Assembly (NCBI GenBank): GCA_030054095.1
Contig: JASGCO010000028.1
Coordinates: forward strand, 1-32,453
Origin: Sediminibacterium sp.
GTDB lineage: Bacteria; Bacteroidota; Bacteroidia; B-17B0; Aurantibacillaceae
Length of the DNA stretch: 32,453 nucleotides
Direction: 5' to 3'
Made by a program: the position numbers and the translations under genes. The notes beneath the pieces were generated by a model. That model was not told the origin of the DNA. It made no database searches and saw only the letters and a program-made list of their open reading frames with translations. Within the stretch, counting starts at the first letter, position 1. Each line of letters starts with the position of its first letter. This document shows positions 1-9,241 of the stretch, in pieces.

Positions 1-647
1 TTGTAGTAAGTTTCTGCAATGTTCGTTTTTTTGAATTTATCCAGATAAAGAAGTCCCTTTCCAATTAATTTGTATTGATCGCTCAGGTTTTCGTCAGAAC
101 AGAAAGTGAACGCATTATTAAGAACATTGGCAATTTTTCCATAATCCTTCATTTTTTCAGAAAGAATAAGGGCAGTATCAAAATACAGATGACTTTTTTT
201 CCATTCTGTTGTTCTGTTTAATACGCAGGCAATGTTATTATAGGCTTGCTCCAAAACGTTGGAATCTTTGTTTCTTAATGCCAATTCCTGGGCATAAAAA
301 TTATATATCAGCGCCTTACTGTAATCTTGGCGAATACCCGCAAAATATCCCTCGTTATTAATAAATGCAGGTAAAAATGCGATTGCCTTGTCTACTTTTG
401 CTTTTTCATCAGATTTAAGTAGTTCAAAGCAAAGTTCAAGGCCCTTTCGGTGATAAGGTTCAGACTTTAGGGCATTATGTTCTATTTCAGAAATCTCATA
501 GATTAGTCTTAATCTAAGTGTATCATCGTTGGTTTTTAATTCAGTTAAAAGTTGATGTATTTCCTGAGGATTTTCTCTGCCCTGCCCTTTCAGGATAGTT
601 TTACTGAAAATAAACAGAGTAAACAGAAAAAAATAGCAGTAATTCAT
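1..647 (-). CDS. TPR-containing secreted or membrane protein, partial (3' end outside window)
   Basis: An open frame runs leftward from ATG at 647 to the window edge without a stop (215 codons), so the C-terminus is missing. It starts with a hydrophobic signal or anchor segment (about residues 4-16) and continues as an alpha-helical region of tetratricopeptide-like repeats. It is clearly paralogous to the next gene upstream: both share the pattern Y-x-x-K-G-L-E-L-C followed by an I/L-N-N-E-G-x-Y/F motif and an NFYA/YFYALEL-type TPR helix. The start lies 11 bp after the stop of that paralog, so the two are probably cotranscribed. In Bacteroidota such TPR proteins often continue into a membrane helix and a kinase or DNA-binding domain; whether this one does cannot be seen. 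Function unknown. Confidence 0.85.
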   Translation of the reverse strand, partial: MNYCYFFLFTLFIFSKTILKGQGRENPQEIHQLLTELKTNDDTLRLRLIYEISEIEHNALKSEPYHRKGLELCFELLKSDEKAKVDKAIAFLPAFINNEGYFAGIRQDYSKALIYNFYAQELALRNKDSNVLEQAYNNIACVLNRTTEWKKSHLYFDTALILSEKMKDYGKIANVLNNAFTFCSDENLSDQYKLIGKGLLYLDKFKKTNIAETYY

Positions 648-658
648 AATGCGATACG

Positions 659-1873
659 TTAAAGATCAGAACGCCATTTTTGTTTGCTTTTCCGCCATAT
701 TACTATAAAAAATAAGATTGGTATAATTAATAGACCATACCACCATTTTTGTAGGTTATCCAAAAAAGGTTTGTTCTCTGTATCGTTACCAATCAATTGA
801 AAAAGGCTGTCGGCAAATTGCATCCTTCTTTTATATAAGTGTTTTAAGTTAATAGTGCCGGATGAATTTAAAGTGGAGTCTAAAGTAAAAGACTCAGCGT
901 TATTTAATTTAAGAATCGTTTCTCTGTTTTTTTCGTCCAACTCTTTTTTTGTATCGTATTTTTTGATAGTTCGTAATATAAGAGCACTGTAATTATTTAA
1001 GCCACTGATAACAGATAAATTATATGCTTTCTGATGTAATATTTTAGCGCTATCCGGTTTATCAGCATCTGCATAAACTTTTGCCATAATCATATAGCTA
1101 TTTATTTCCATTTCAGTCCTATCCAGCTCTTTAGCTAAACGTATTGCTTTTTCAAAGGCTATTTTAGAAGCGCTGTGATTATTTAACTTATACTGAACGT
1201 TCACCAGATTATTATACATTAAAACCAACAGTTCAGGATTATTCTTTTTTAGATAACCTTCATAAGCTATGGATTTATTGATAAATTGTAATGCTGAACC
1301 GAGGTCATTTTTTAATTGATAAAAAACAGTAGCATTTTGCATGCATGCTAATGCCGCACGGTAATCCTTAAGTTCTTCATAAATAACCAACGCTGAATCA
1401 ATATAAAGAATAGATGTATTTTGAAGTTGCGGGATATTTAAGAATAAGGTACCAATGTTATCGTACATCTGGGCGCAATCTCTTTTATTGTTGCTTTGTC
1501 TTAGCGTAAGTTCAAGGGCGTAAAAGTAGTTTTTAGCGGCATCTTCATATTTTTCATCGTTTACAGCATAGATACCTTCATTGTTTAAGAAGGATGCTAA
1601 ATGATTCAATGCTACCTTACGTTTTTCTCTGTTAGGAGATTTTAATAGCGAATAGCATAATTCCAACCCCTTTTTGTTGTAAGGTCTGGATTTGTACTCA
1701 TCTGTTTCTTTTTCGGCTATTTCATCCAGAAGTTTTAGCTGTAACGTATCATTGTCGCTACACTCCCATAATTGCTTGTATAAACGCTCCAGTGCCAGAA
1801 TATCAGATTGTGCATTAACTACTACTCCCGCGCAAACGCAAAAAGATAGTATCAATAAAAAACGAGAGTACAT
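659..1873 (-). CDS. TPR-repeat protein with C-terminal membrane anchor
   Basis: This 404-aa protein has an N-terminal signal peptide (hydrophobic residues 4-20, cleavage probably near AQS). Several degenerate TPR units cover roughly residues 60-310, for example around NYFYALELTLRQ and SALVIYEELKDYRAAL. A single transmembrane helix lies near the end (WWYGLLIIPILFFIVIW) followed by a short basic tail. The arrangement resembles the sensor half of the Bacteroidota TPR-TM-histidine kinase or TPR-TM-HTH proteins, but it stops just after the membrane helix, so no output domain is present. It begins 2 bp after the sirtuin stop and is followed 11 bp later by a paralog, which points to an operon and a tandem duplication. 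Base composition is AT-rich compared with the peptidase and transporter genes nearby. Ligand and role are unknown. Confidence 0.85.
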   Translation of the reverse strand: MYSRFLLILSFCVCAGVVVNAQSDILALERLYKQLWECSDNDTLQLKLLDEIAEKETDEYKSRPYNKKGLELCYSLLKSPNREKRKVALNHLASFLNNEGIYAVNDEKYEDAAKNYFYALELTLRQSNNKRDCAQMYDNIGTLFLNIPQLQNTSILYIDSALVIYEELKDYRAALACMQNATVFYQLKNDLGSALQFINKSIAYEGYLKKNNPELLVLMYNNLVNVQYKLNNHSASKIAFEKAIRLAKELDRTEMEINSYMIMAKVYADADKPDSAKILHQKAYNLSVISGLNNYSALILRTIKKYDTKKELDEKNRETILKLNNAESFTLDSTLNSSGTINLKHLYKRRMQFADSLFQLIGNDTENKPFLDNLQKWWYGLLIIPILFFIVIWRKSKQKWRSDL

Positions 1874-1875
1874 AA

Positions 1876-2568
1876 CTATAGATGATTTAATAACGCTATA
1901 AAATCCATTATTCCTTCTACCGCGGTTTTTTGAATGTGCTTGAGGTTTCTTACAAAATCCAGATTAAAAGTACCGGGATCAATCAGAAATTTGGGCGTTT
2001 CCGGGTTTATCTGATGTAGCAATCCCGCTGCCGGATACACATTTAATGAGGTGCCAATTACTACAAACACATCTGCTTTTTCGGCAATAAGGGCGGCATT
2101 GGCCATTTCGGGAACCATCTCCCCAAACCAAACGATGTGTGGTCTTAGCTGTGATCCTTTTTCACATCGCTGTCCCGCCTTTAATTCCCAGCCATCAATG
2201 TTATAAATCAAAGATGGATCTACGGTGCTCCGGGCTTTGCGTATTTCGCCGTGCAAATGCAACACCTGCTTGCTGCCGGCCCGCTCGTGCAAGTCATCAA
2301 TGTTTTGGGTAATAATGCTCACCTTATGTGTTTTCTGAAGTTCGGCCAATGCATAATGAGCCGCGTTGGGTTTTGCTTCGAGTACCTGTTTACGGCGTTC
2401 ATTGTAAAACCGCAGAACCAGATCTCTGTTTTTTTGCCAGGCTTCGAAAGTAGCCACCTCCTCTACTCTGTGCTCTTCCCAAAGCCCGCCCGAATCGCGA
2501 AACGTCCGTATTCCGCTTTCGGCACTCATGCCCGCACCACTTAATACAACAATCTGTTTTCCTGACAT
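1876..2568 (-). CDS. Sir2-family NAD-dependent protein deacylase (SIRT5/CobB-like)
   Basis: This is a 230-aa sirtuin that removes acyl groups from protein lysines using NAD+. The NAD-binding start GAGMSAESGIRTFRD, the TQNIDDLHERAG motif, the catalytic His106 in LHLHGE and the late GTSLNVYPAAG loop are all present. Tyr55 and Arg58 in FYNERR match the Tyr-x-x-Arg pair that selects succinyl or malonyl lysine in SIRT5 and E. coli CobB, so a desuccinylase/demalonylase role is likely (inference from the family). The four zinc-binding cysteines of most sirtuins are missing; the insert between HGE and RPHIVWFGE has only one Cys. The gene starts 4 bp after the S9 peptidase stop and ends 2 bp before the TPR gene, so it is probably in the same transcript. 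Product is probably cytoplasmic. Confidence 0.93.
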   Translation of the reverse strand: MSGKQIVVLSGAGMSAESGIRTFRDSGGLWEEHRVEEVATFEAWQKNRDLVLRFYNERRKQVLEAKPNAAHYALAELQKTHKVSIITQNIDDLHERAGSKQVLHLHGEIRKARSTVDPSLIYNIDGWELKAGQRCEKGSQLRPHIVWFGEMVPEMANAALIAEKADVFVVIGTSLNVYPAAGLLHQINPETPKFLIDPGTFNLDFVRNLKHIQKTAVEGIMDFIALLNHL

Positions 2569-2572
2569 GGTA

Positions 2573-4747
2573 TTATAATTTTTCTTTTACAAAGTTCAGT
2601 ATCTTACTGTAAATATGTAATCGGGTTAAACCACCACTTATACCATGGTTTTTATTGGGATAGGTCATAAACTCAAAGGGTTTATTGTACTTGATCAGTT
2701 CTTTGGCCAGTTCCATGCTGTTTTGATAGTGTACATTATCATCGGCACTACCGTGAATCAGTAAGAAGTTGCCTTTCAGTTTTTTAGCATGGTTTACCGG
2801 AGAATTATCTTCATAACCGCTGGTATTATCTTTGGGTTTGCGCATAAAGCGCTCGGTGTAAATATTATCATAGTATTTCCAGTTAGTAACCGGAGCAACG
2901 GCAATAGCGGTTTTAATTAAGTCGGCGCCCTTGGTAATCATCAAACTGGCCATATAGCCGCCATAACTCCACCCCTGAAAACCAATCCGGTTTTTATCGA
3001 CATAGGGCTGATTCCCCATATATTTGGCCACTTCCAATTGATCGGTTACTTCCAGTTTTCCGAGTTGCAGATAGGTACTGTGTTTAAATACACGGCCGCG
3101 ACCAAATGTCCCGCGTCCATCAACGCACACCACAATGTACCCGTTTTGAGCCAGTATCTGATGCCAGGGCATTTCAAACGCGTCCCATGCATTATTACAT
3201 TCGTTGGCACCCGGACCATTATACGCATACATATAAACCGGATATTTTTTGTTCGGATCAAAATCGGCAGGTTTTATCATAAAGCCATTTAACTCTACTC
3301 CTTCTGATGTATTAAATTTGAAAAACTCTTTTTTACTGAAAGTGTATTGTTTTAACTTGTCGCGAAGCGCCGCATTATCTTCCAATACCTTAACGAGTTT
3401 CCCATTACTGCTTCTTAACTCGTAAACCGGAGGTGTGTTTCCATTGCTATAGGTACTCACATAATACTTAAATCCATTGGCAAAGTTGGCATCGGTAGTA
3501 CCATCCTGAGCAGATAAACGTACTTTCCCTTTACCATCCAGTTTTACACTGTACACATCGCGGTTAATGGCTCCGTTTTCGGTACTGATGTAATACACTG
3601 TATTGGTTTTTTCATCAAAGCCTTTAAATTCGATCACATCCCAGTTGCCCGACGTAATCCGGTTAATTAATTTGCCATTTAAGTCGTAGTAATACAAATG
3701 GTTAAACTCATCCATTTCACTACTCCATATAAAGCCTTTGTTACCTACAAACGTTAGATTATCGTGTACATCAATGTATGTTTTGGCCTCTTCGGTTAAA
3801 ACCACTTTAGAGGAACCGTTCTGAGAATTGACAAATAACAATTCAATTTTATTTTGTAAACGGTTCATGCGTTGCACGCAAAGGGTATTGGCATCGTTGG
3901 TGTACTGAATGCGGGGAATATAAATATCCACTTCATCGCCAATATCAATGGATCTACTTTTCCCGGCTGCCACATCGTAAATGTGTACACTCACAATGGA
4001 ATTATCTTCGCCCGCCTTAGGGTATTTGAACGTATACTTATCCGGATACAGGTTACCATTGTACATATCCATGCTGTACTCTTTTACATGGCGCTCGTCA
4101 AATTTTACAAAGGCCAGGTACTTGCTATCGGCGCTCCAGTCAAAATAGTCGGCTTTGCTGAATTCTTCCTCATATACCCAATCGGCCCAGCCGTTTTTAA
4201 TTACGTTCCATTTTCCATCATTGGTAACTTCGGTAGTGCTTTCGTTCTCCAGATTTTTGATATAGAGGTTATTATCCCGTACATAGGCTACCTTTTTACC
4301 ATCGGGCGAAAAGTGCGGAAAAAACTGCTTTCCGGCAGCATCCAGCTGGCTCACCTTTCCGCTTTTAAGATCATAAATAAAATAATTGGCTTTGGGAGAG
4401 CGACGGTAAACGTTTTCCATGTTTTCGTGCAACAACAGTTTATCTTCATTTGGGCTAAACGCATAAGTGGTCAGATTCAGTTCCTTGTTTTCGAATCGGA
4501 TCTGGCTCTGGCGCACTACATCTCCTGTTTTTTTTCCGCTCTTTAATTCGTATTTACACAGTACTTTGTCCTTTTCAACTTCCTCAATATCTGTGTAATA
4601 CAAGCCGTCATTTAAGGCATTAAACCCTCCGGCCGCTTTAGGATAAAACGCATACTTTACCCATAAATCTTCTAATGTAATTTTTTGTTGGGCTAAAGCC
4701 ACAACAGCCTGTACTGCAATGCATGCAATTAAAATGATTCTTTTCAT
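2573..4747 (-). CDS. S9 family peptidase (dipeptidyl peptidase IV / prolyl tripeptidyl peptidase type)
   Basis: This is a 724-aa secreted or periplasmic serine peptidase that cleaves short peptides from N-termini after proline. It has a signal peptide (residues 1-19, ending VALAQ), an N-terminal beta-propeller of DPPIV_N type to about residue 480, and a C-terminal alpha/beta-hydrolase domain. The catalytic triad is visible as Ser594 in GWSYGGYM, Asp669 in GSADDNVH and His701 in NKNHGISGG. The propeller contains DWVYEEEF, the Glu-Glu motif that holds the substrate amino terminus in DPP4 relatives. Length matches the family (about 700-740 aa). I cannot tell dipeptidyl from tripeptidyl activity by eye. 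It leads the probable operon with the sirtuin and the TPR genes. Confidence 0.93.
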   Translation of the reverse strand: MKRIILIACIAVQAVVALAQQKITLEDLWVKYAFYPKAAGGFNALNDGLYYTDIEEVEKDKVLCKYELKSGKKTGDVVRQSQIRFENKELNLTTYAFSPNEDKLLLHENMENVYRRSPKANYFIYDLKSGKVSQLDAAGKQFFPHFSPDGKKVAYVRDNNLYIKNLENESTTEVTNDGKWNVIKNGWADWVYEEEFSKADYFDWSADSKYLAFVKFDERHVKEYSMDMYNGNLYPDKYTFKYPKAGEDNSIVSVHIYDVAAGKSRSIDIGDEVDIYIPRIQYTNDANTLCVQRMNRLQNKIELLFVNSQNGSSKVVLTEEAKTYIDVHDNLTFVGNKGFIWSSEMDEFNHLYYYDLNGKLINRITSGNWDVIEFKGFDEKTNTVYYISTENGAINRDVYSVKLDGKGKVRLSAQDGTTDANFANGFKYYVSTYSNGNTPPVYELRSSNGKLVKVLEDNAALRDKLKQYTFSKKEFFKFNTSEGVELNGFMIKPADFDPNKKYPVYMYAYNGPGANECNNAWDAFEMPWHQILAQNGYIVVCVDGRGTFGRGRVFKHSTYLQLGKLEVTDQLEVAKYMGNQPYVDKNRIGFQGWSYGGYMASLMITKGADLIKTAIAVAPVTNWKYYDNIYTERFMRKPKDNTSGYEDNSPVNHAKKLKGNFLLIHGSADDNVHYQNSMELAKELIKYNKPFEFMTYPNKNHGISGGLTRLHIYSKILNFVKEKL

Positions 4748-4792
4748 AAACTACCCGAAATTAAGGAATTAATTGGTTATTAGAAATTGGTT

Positions 4793-5419
4793 TTATGAGG
4801 CCCGGTAATGGTTAGCTCTGATATTTCTGGCTGCCAGATCAACCGTTTCGGTGATACGTTTTACCCTGGTTTCTTCTCTTTTGGCACTTTGAATCCAGTC
4901 CAGAATTAGTTTTCGCGAAGATGGCGGAAAAGCATGGAAATGAATGGCTGCAGCCGTATTCTGTTGTAATGCGGCGGCAAGGTCGGCAGGGATAATCAAC
5001 TCTTCCACTTCATTTAGCGCATCCCAGGTTCCCGATTGTTTGGCCAGTTCTACCATGGCTATGCCCGAAGGGTGCATTTTAGCGGCGTCGGTAAGTTGTG
5101 CGATCTTCGCTTTATTTACTTTGCTCCAATTGCTCCCGGGTTGTCGTTTCGAAAAATACCGGTAATAACTGTGTTCGTCCCGTTTGTTGGGTTTACTGTC
5201 AATCCATCCGAAACACAAGGCTTCATCTACCGCTTCCGAATAGGTTACGGTCGGAAAACCACTCTCCTTTTTATAAAAGATTAACCAAACGTTTTCCTGG
5301 TTTACATGGTGTTGCTTTAGCCAGTTTCGCCATTCGGATGCGCTTTTCGGGTAAAAAGCAGGCACTCCGTTTTTTAGTTCTGATTGTACAGGTTCAACTT
5401 TATTTTTTGGTTTTGCCAT
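4793..5419 (-). CDS. YdeI/OmpD-associated family protein
   Basis: This 208-aa soluble protein matches the YdeI family (COG4430). Diagnostic segments are FYPKSASEWRNWL near the N-terminus, VWLIFYKKESG, the motif SEAVDEALCFGWIDSKPNKRD, and the C-terminal AFPPSSRKLILDWIQSAKREETRVKRI helix. Members have been linked to envelope stress and bacteriocin or peptide protection in some bacteria, but the biochemical role is not known. The ATG at 5419 lies inside the end of the upstream exporter gene (20-bp overlap), so the two are probably translationally coupled. Confidence 0.88.
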   Translation of the reverse strand: MAKPKNKVEPVQSELKNGVPAFYPKSASEWRNWLKQHHVNQENVWLIFYKKESGFPTVTYSEAVDEALCFGWIDSKPNKRDEHSYYRYFSKRQPGSNWSKVNKAKIAQLTDAAKMHPSGIAMVELAKQSGTWDALNEVEELIIPADLAAALQQNTAAAIHFHAFPPSSRKLILDWIQSAKREETRVKRITETVDLAARNIRANHYRAS

Positions 5420-7679
5420 AAATCAGAAACAATAACACGGGAAGTAAAAAAATATCCGCCAGCACGGCGATAATAACGGTTATGCAAACCAGAAAGCCAA
5501 AATAAAACGTACTTTGAAAATCGCTGATCATTAAACTCATAAAACCGCCCATTAAAATAAAGGTCGTTAAAATAATGGGTTTACCGGTTTCAAAGTAGGT
5601 TCGTTTAAAGGCATACAGGAGGCTCTTGCCGTATTCCAGTTCTATTTTTAAGCGCGATATAAAATGAATGGTATCATCTGTCGCTATCCCAAATGCGATG
5701 CTGAATACCAATGAGGTAGCGGCTTTTAATTCAATCCCGGCAAAGCCCATGATACCGGCAATAATAATAAGCGGAATCACATTGGGTAAAATAAACACCA
5801 ACACCATCCGCCAGCTCCGGTGCAACAGGTAAGTTAAAAGCGCAATAACCAAAATGGAAAAACCAAAGCCCTGTATCATGTTATCTACCATGTATTCGTT
5901 GTTCCGGTCAATCAAATGGGCGGCACCGGTAATTTTAAATTCGAGTTGCGAGGTATCGGTAACTGTTTTAATAAACTGCATCAGGGCGGCATTGTGTTTC
6001 GACGCTTCTAAACTTCCCATGTCCCGTATTTTGGTGCTGCTCCGGCTTTTAAGCGCGTCTTTGGTCATCAGCACCTGAATGTCGCGGTTGTTTCGGTTCG
6101 CTTGCAGAAGTTTTACGATTTCGTTATACTCTTCTTTATCCGGAAACGCTTTCTTATCGGGCACATCGTATGAGTTATGGTAAATGGTTTTGACCAGCAA
6201 GGCGGGCGAAACCGAGAAACAGGCACCATATTCCTTTCTAACAAAGGTATCTACCCGGTAAATCTGTCGCATCAGTTCGTAATTCCATAAAGGGGTTTTA
6301 CCATCTTTACTGAATATAGCCAGTTCCAGAGGCCGGACACCACTGTAATGCTTATCAAAGAAATTAAAGTCCTGTTTTATTTTTACCTTATCACTCAGGT
6401 CTTCCAGTAAAATATTGTTTACCCGTATTTTATAAATACCAATGGCAGATAAAATAACCACAACCGAGGTCAATCCCAGTATAAATTTCTGGTTACGGAA
6501 AATCCAGAATAAACCACTGCGCATTACCGCGTAGGTTTTATTGTTATGGCCATGTACACTTACCAGTTTTTTAGGCGTGAAAAAGTAAAGCAAAGCCGGT
6601 AATAGTGTATAACTTAAAATAAAGGCAATGACTACTCCTATGGAAGTGTAAATGCCAAAGTCGCGGATGGGTTTAATGCTCGAAAACAATAGCGATAAAA
6701 AACCGACAACGGTCGTCACCAGGGTTAAAAAGGTAGGAAAGCCCACTTCCTTTAAAATAAGCGGATAAATTTTGCCGCGTTCTGTGCCTTTGGCTAATTC
6801 CTCAAAGTACTTACTGAAAAAGTGTACCACGTCACTCATCCCCGCAATAAAAATCATGGTGGGCAACATGGCGCACATTAAATCCACATCTTTCCCTAAC
6901 AGTGCCATAACGCCCAGGGTCCATAATATAGAGATGACCACAATGGATAAGGGCACAATAATCCCGTAAACACTTTTAAATGAAAACCACAGGAAAATAA
7001 CAACAACGGTTAACGAGAGTAAAAGGAAAAGAACAAATTCTGTTTTAAGGTTATTGAGGTAAACGTTTTGTGCAAAAATGCGGCCAACGTAATGGATATC
7101 ATCAAACTGAAATTGCCCGATAATCCGTTCCAGCCGGTTGGCTAACGAGTCGCTGGCCGTTTTGGTCAGGCGTTCTTTAGTTCTTAAAAACACCGATACC
7201 GATTTCCCGTCTTCAGGAAAAAAAGAGCCGATCAGGTTATCCGAATTATAAATTTTTGTACTGTCGTCTTTGTACAACGATGGGTTTTCAAAATGCAACA
7301 CGCGCTCGGCAACCGGCGAAAGGCCATTATACGATATGAGTTTCAGGTTGGTGGGCGAGTTTACTTTTTCAATATCCGGCACTTCGGCAAACAGGCGACT
7401 GATGCTATCTACTTTTTTCAGGAACACCGAATCAAAAATGCCCGCTTTGCGCTCAATGCCAATCAAACAAAACTCATTGTCGTATTCAAAGGTTTTGCGG
7501 TACTGGTCATATAATTCCAGTTCGTGGTCTTCATTCGGGAAAAACGCCTCAAAGTCGTAATTAAACCGGAGTTGAAAAAGCTGGAAAACGCAAAACAGGG
7601 AAAACAGAATAACAAAACTTACAACAACGGTGTAATATGTTTTTTGCGATTTGATAAAAGGAGGAATTAAGCCGCACAA
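5400..7679 (-). CDS. RND-superfamily (MMPL/patched-like) exporter
   Basis: This 759-aa inner-membrane protein has the duplicated architecture of COG1033-type exporters: one transmembrane helix (about 15-35), a large periplasmic loop, five more helices from about 210 to 370, then a repeat of the same plan in the second half (helix about 400-420, loop, helices from about 615 to 755). The helix motifs MSDVVHFFSKYFEE and ATDDTIHFISRLK occupy equivalent positions in the two halves and contain acidic residues typical of proton-coupled RND transporters. Substrate is unknown; relatives move lipids or hydrophobic compounds. No ATG lies near the N-terminus; the frame opens at TTG 7679, just after an in-frame stop, so translation probably starts at TTG. 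The 3' end overlaps the YdeI-family gene by 20 bp. Confidence 0.88.
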   Translation of the reverse strand: MCGLIPPFIKSQKTYYTVVVSFVILFSLFCVFQLFQLRFNYDFEAFFPNEDHELELYDQYRKTFEYDNEFCLIGIERKAGIFDSVFLKKVDSISRLFAEVPDIEKVNSPTNLKLISYNGLSPVAERVLHFENPSLYKDDSTKIYNSDNLIGSFFPEDGKSVSVFLRTKERLTKTASDSLANRLERIIGQFQFDDIHYVGRIFAQNVYLNNLKTEFVLFLLLSLTVVVIFLWFSFKSVYGIIVPLSIVVISILWTLGVMALLGKDVDLMCAMLPTMIFIAGMSDVVHFFSKYFEELAKGTERGKIYPLILKEVGFPTFLTLVTTVVGFLSLLFSSIKPIRDFGIYTSIGVVIAFILSYTLLPALLYFFTPKKLVSVHGHNNKTYAVMRSGLFWIFRNQKFILGLTSVVVILSAIGIYKIRVNNILLEDLSDKVKIKQDFNFFDKHYSGVRPLELAIFSKDGKTPLWNYELMRQIYRVDTFVRKEYGACFSVSPALLVKTIYHNSYDVPDKKAFPDKEEYNEIVKLLQANRNNRDIQVLMTKDALKSRSSTKIRDMGSLEASKHNAALMQFIKTVTDTSQLEFKITGAAHLIDRNNEYMVDNMIQGFGFSILVIALLTYLLHRSWRMVLVFILPNVIPLIIIAGIMGFAGIELKAATSLVFSIAFGIATDDTIHFISRLKIELEYGKSLLYAFKRTYFETGKPIILTTFILMGGFMSLMISDFQSTFYFGFLVCITVIIAVLADIFLLPVLLFLIYGKTKK

Positions 7680-7817
7680 AGATACGTTCTATTCCTGAGC
7701 TGCGAAAACGCTTTGTAACCAGATTTGGCGCAAAGGTGAAATTATCTGAAACTTACCGGTACAAGAAATTATAGCGATTCCACCTATTTTTTATACCACT
7801 TCCTCTACTAAAGATCT

Positions 7818-9086
7818 TTACATCTTAATCGTTTGCTTACGGTCTGGCCCTACACTCACAATGGTAATAGGTGTTTTTACCGCCTCTTCAATAAAACGGA
7901 TATAGGCCAGTAAGGCTTCCGGTAATTTATCTTTACTGTCAATTTGCGTTAAATCGCAATTCCAGCCTTTAATGTCTACATACACCGGCTGAAGGTAATC
8001 CGGATCAATACTGTAGGGTAAATAATCAATTACTTGTCCGTTATAGGTGTAATGCGTACACACCTGTATGGTTTCAAAATCGCTCAGTACATCGGCTTTC
8101 ATCATCATCAGCTCCGTTACCCCATTAATCATAATGGCGTATTTTAAAGCAGGGATATCTAACCAGCCGGTACGACGGGCACGCCCTGTGGTGCTGCCAA
8201 ATTCGCGTCCCATCTGGCGTATTTTTTCGCCGGTACTGTCATTTAATTCGGTAGGAAACGGCCCGCTACCCACGCGGGTGCAATAGGCTTTAAAAATGCC
8301 AATCACATTACCAATGCGGTTTGGCGCAATGCCTAAACCATTACTGGCGCCGGCGCAAATGGTATTGCTTGAGGTTACAAACGGGTACGATCCAAAATCA
8401 ATATCGAGTAAAGAGCCCTGAGCCCCTTCGGCCAGAATGCGTTTACCGGCCTGCATGGCATTGTTTAAATAATGCTCACTCTCAATCAGCTGTAATTGCT
8501 TTAATTCCTCTATGGCTTCAAACCAGGCGGGTTCCAGTTCCTGCAGGTTATACTCAAACTGATGGTAAGCCAGCAATTGCTTATGCTTTTCTACCAGAGC
8601 TGTGTACTTCTCTTTAAACTCATTGGTTTCAATATCCCCTACCCTTAAACCGTTACGTCCGGTTTTATCCATATAAGTAGGCCCAATGCCTTTTAAGGTA
8701 GAACCGATTTTGTTTTTTCCTTTGGCAGCCTCACTGGCGGCATCCAGTAACCGGTGGGTTGGTAAAATAAGGTGTGCCCGCTTACTGATGAGCAATTTGG
8801 TTTTTACATCCACCCCAAGCGTTTTAAGCGCGTCAATTTCTTTTTTAAAGATAACAGGGTCTATTACAACACCATTTCCTACAATATTAATAGCCGTTGG
8901 ATGGAAGATACCGCTTGGAATGGTATGCAATACGTGCTTAATACCATTAAATTCCAGCGTATGCCCCGCGTTGGGTCCACCCTGAAAACGTGCGATAATA
9001 TCATAAACGGGAGTTAATACGTCCACAATCTTCCCTTTTCCCTCGTCTCCCCATTGTAATCCTAAAAGAACATCTGCCTTACTCAT
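7818..9086 (-). CDS. purA: adenylosuccinate synthase
   Basis: This 422-aa enzyme joins IMP and aspartate using GTP to form adenylosuccinate, the first committed step to AMP. The N-terminus carries LLGLQWGDEGKGKIVD (catalytic Asp in GDEGKGK) and GGPNAGHT (catalytic His). Further on are STLKGIGPTYMDKTGRNGLRVGD, GAQGSLLDIDFGSYPFVTSSN and GSTTGRARRTGWLDI, all family signatures. The frame is open 17 codons further, to 9137, but I choose ATG 9086: it gives MSKADVLLGLQWG at the usual distance, and a good Bacteroidota promoter overlaps the upstream extension. The gene is divergent from cmk, so the 155-bp gap serves both promoters. Confidence 0.97.
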   Translation of the reverse strand: MSKADVLLGLQWGDEGKGKIVDVLTPVYDIIARFQGGPNAGHTLEFNGIKHVLHTIPSGIFHPTAINIVGNGVVIDPVIFKKEIDALKTLGVDVKTKLLISKRAHLILPTHRLLDAASEAAKGKNKIGSTLKGIGPTYMDKTGRNGLRVGDIETNEFKEKYTALVEKHKQLLAYHQFEYNLQELEPAWFEAIEELKQLQLIESEHYLNNAMQAGKRILAEGAQGSLLDIDFGSYPFVTSSNTICAGASNGLGIAPNRIGNVIGIFKAYCTRVGSGPFPTELNDSTGEKIRQMGREFGSTTGRARRTGWLDIPALKYAIMINGVTELMMMKADVLSDFETIQVCTHYTYNGQVIDYLPYSIDPDYLQPVYVDIKGWNCDLTQIDSKDKLPEALLAYIRFIEEAVKTPITIVSVGPDRKQTIKM

Positions 9087-9107
9087 AAACTGATTAAAAA
9101 TAAGCGA

Positions 9108-9138
9108 CAAAGGTATTATTCCTTTCAGGTGTTTCAAA
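9108..9138 (-). promoter_or_regulatory. purA promoter (TTTG-N19-TAnnTTTG)
   Basis: Read leftward, TTTG (9138-9135) is followed after 19 bases by TACCTTTG (9115-9108), matching the Bacteroidota -33/-7 consensus. Transcription would begin near 9101, giving a short leader of about 15 nt before the purA ATG at 9086. Confidence 0.6.
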
Positions 9139-9241
9139 GTATGTTTGATAACAATTTATAAACGTTGAACGGAGGATAATCTGCCTTAAAATCAGTTTAT
9201 TTTTTGGTGCCGGCCCCTTTATTATTCGTAAATTTACCAAC

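Noticed and set aside
3872..4546. 224-codon open frame antisense to the S9 peptidase
   Set aside because: It is the shadow of a long real gene; the translation has low-complexity hydrophobic composition and no start context.
9087..9137. Longer N-terminus for PurA (start at 9137)
   Set aside because: The extra 17 residues precede the conserved start and overlap the promoter.
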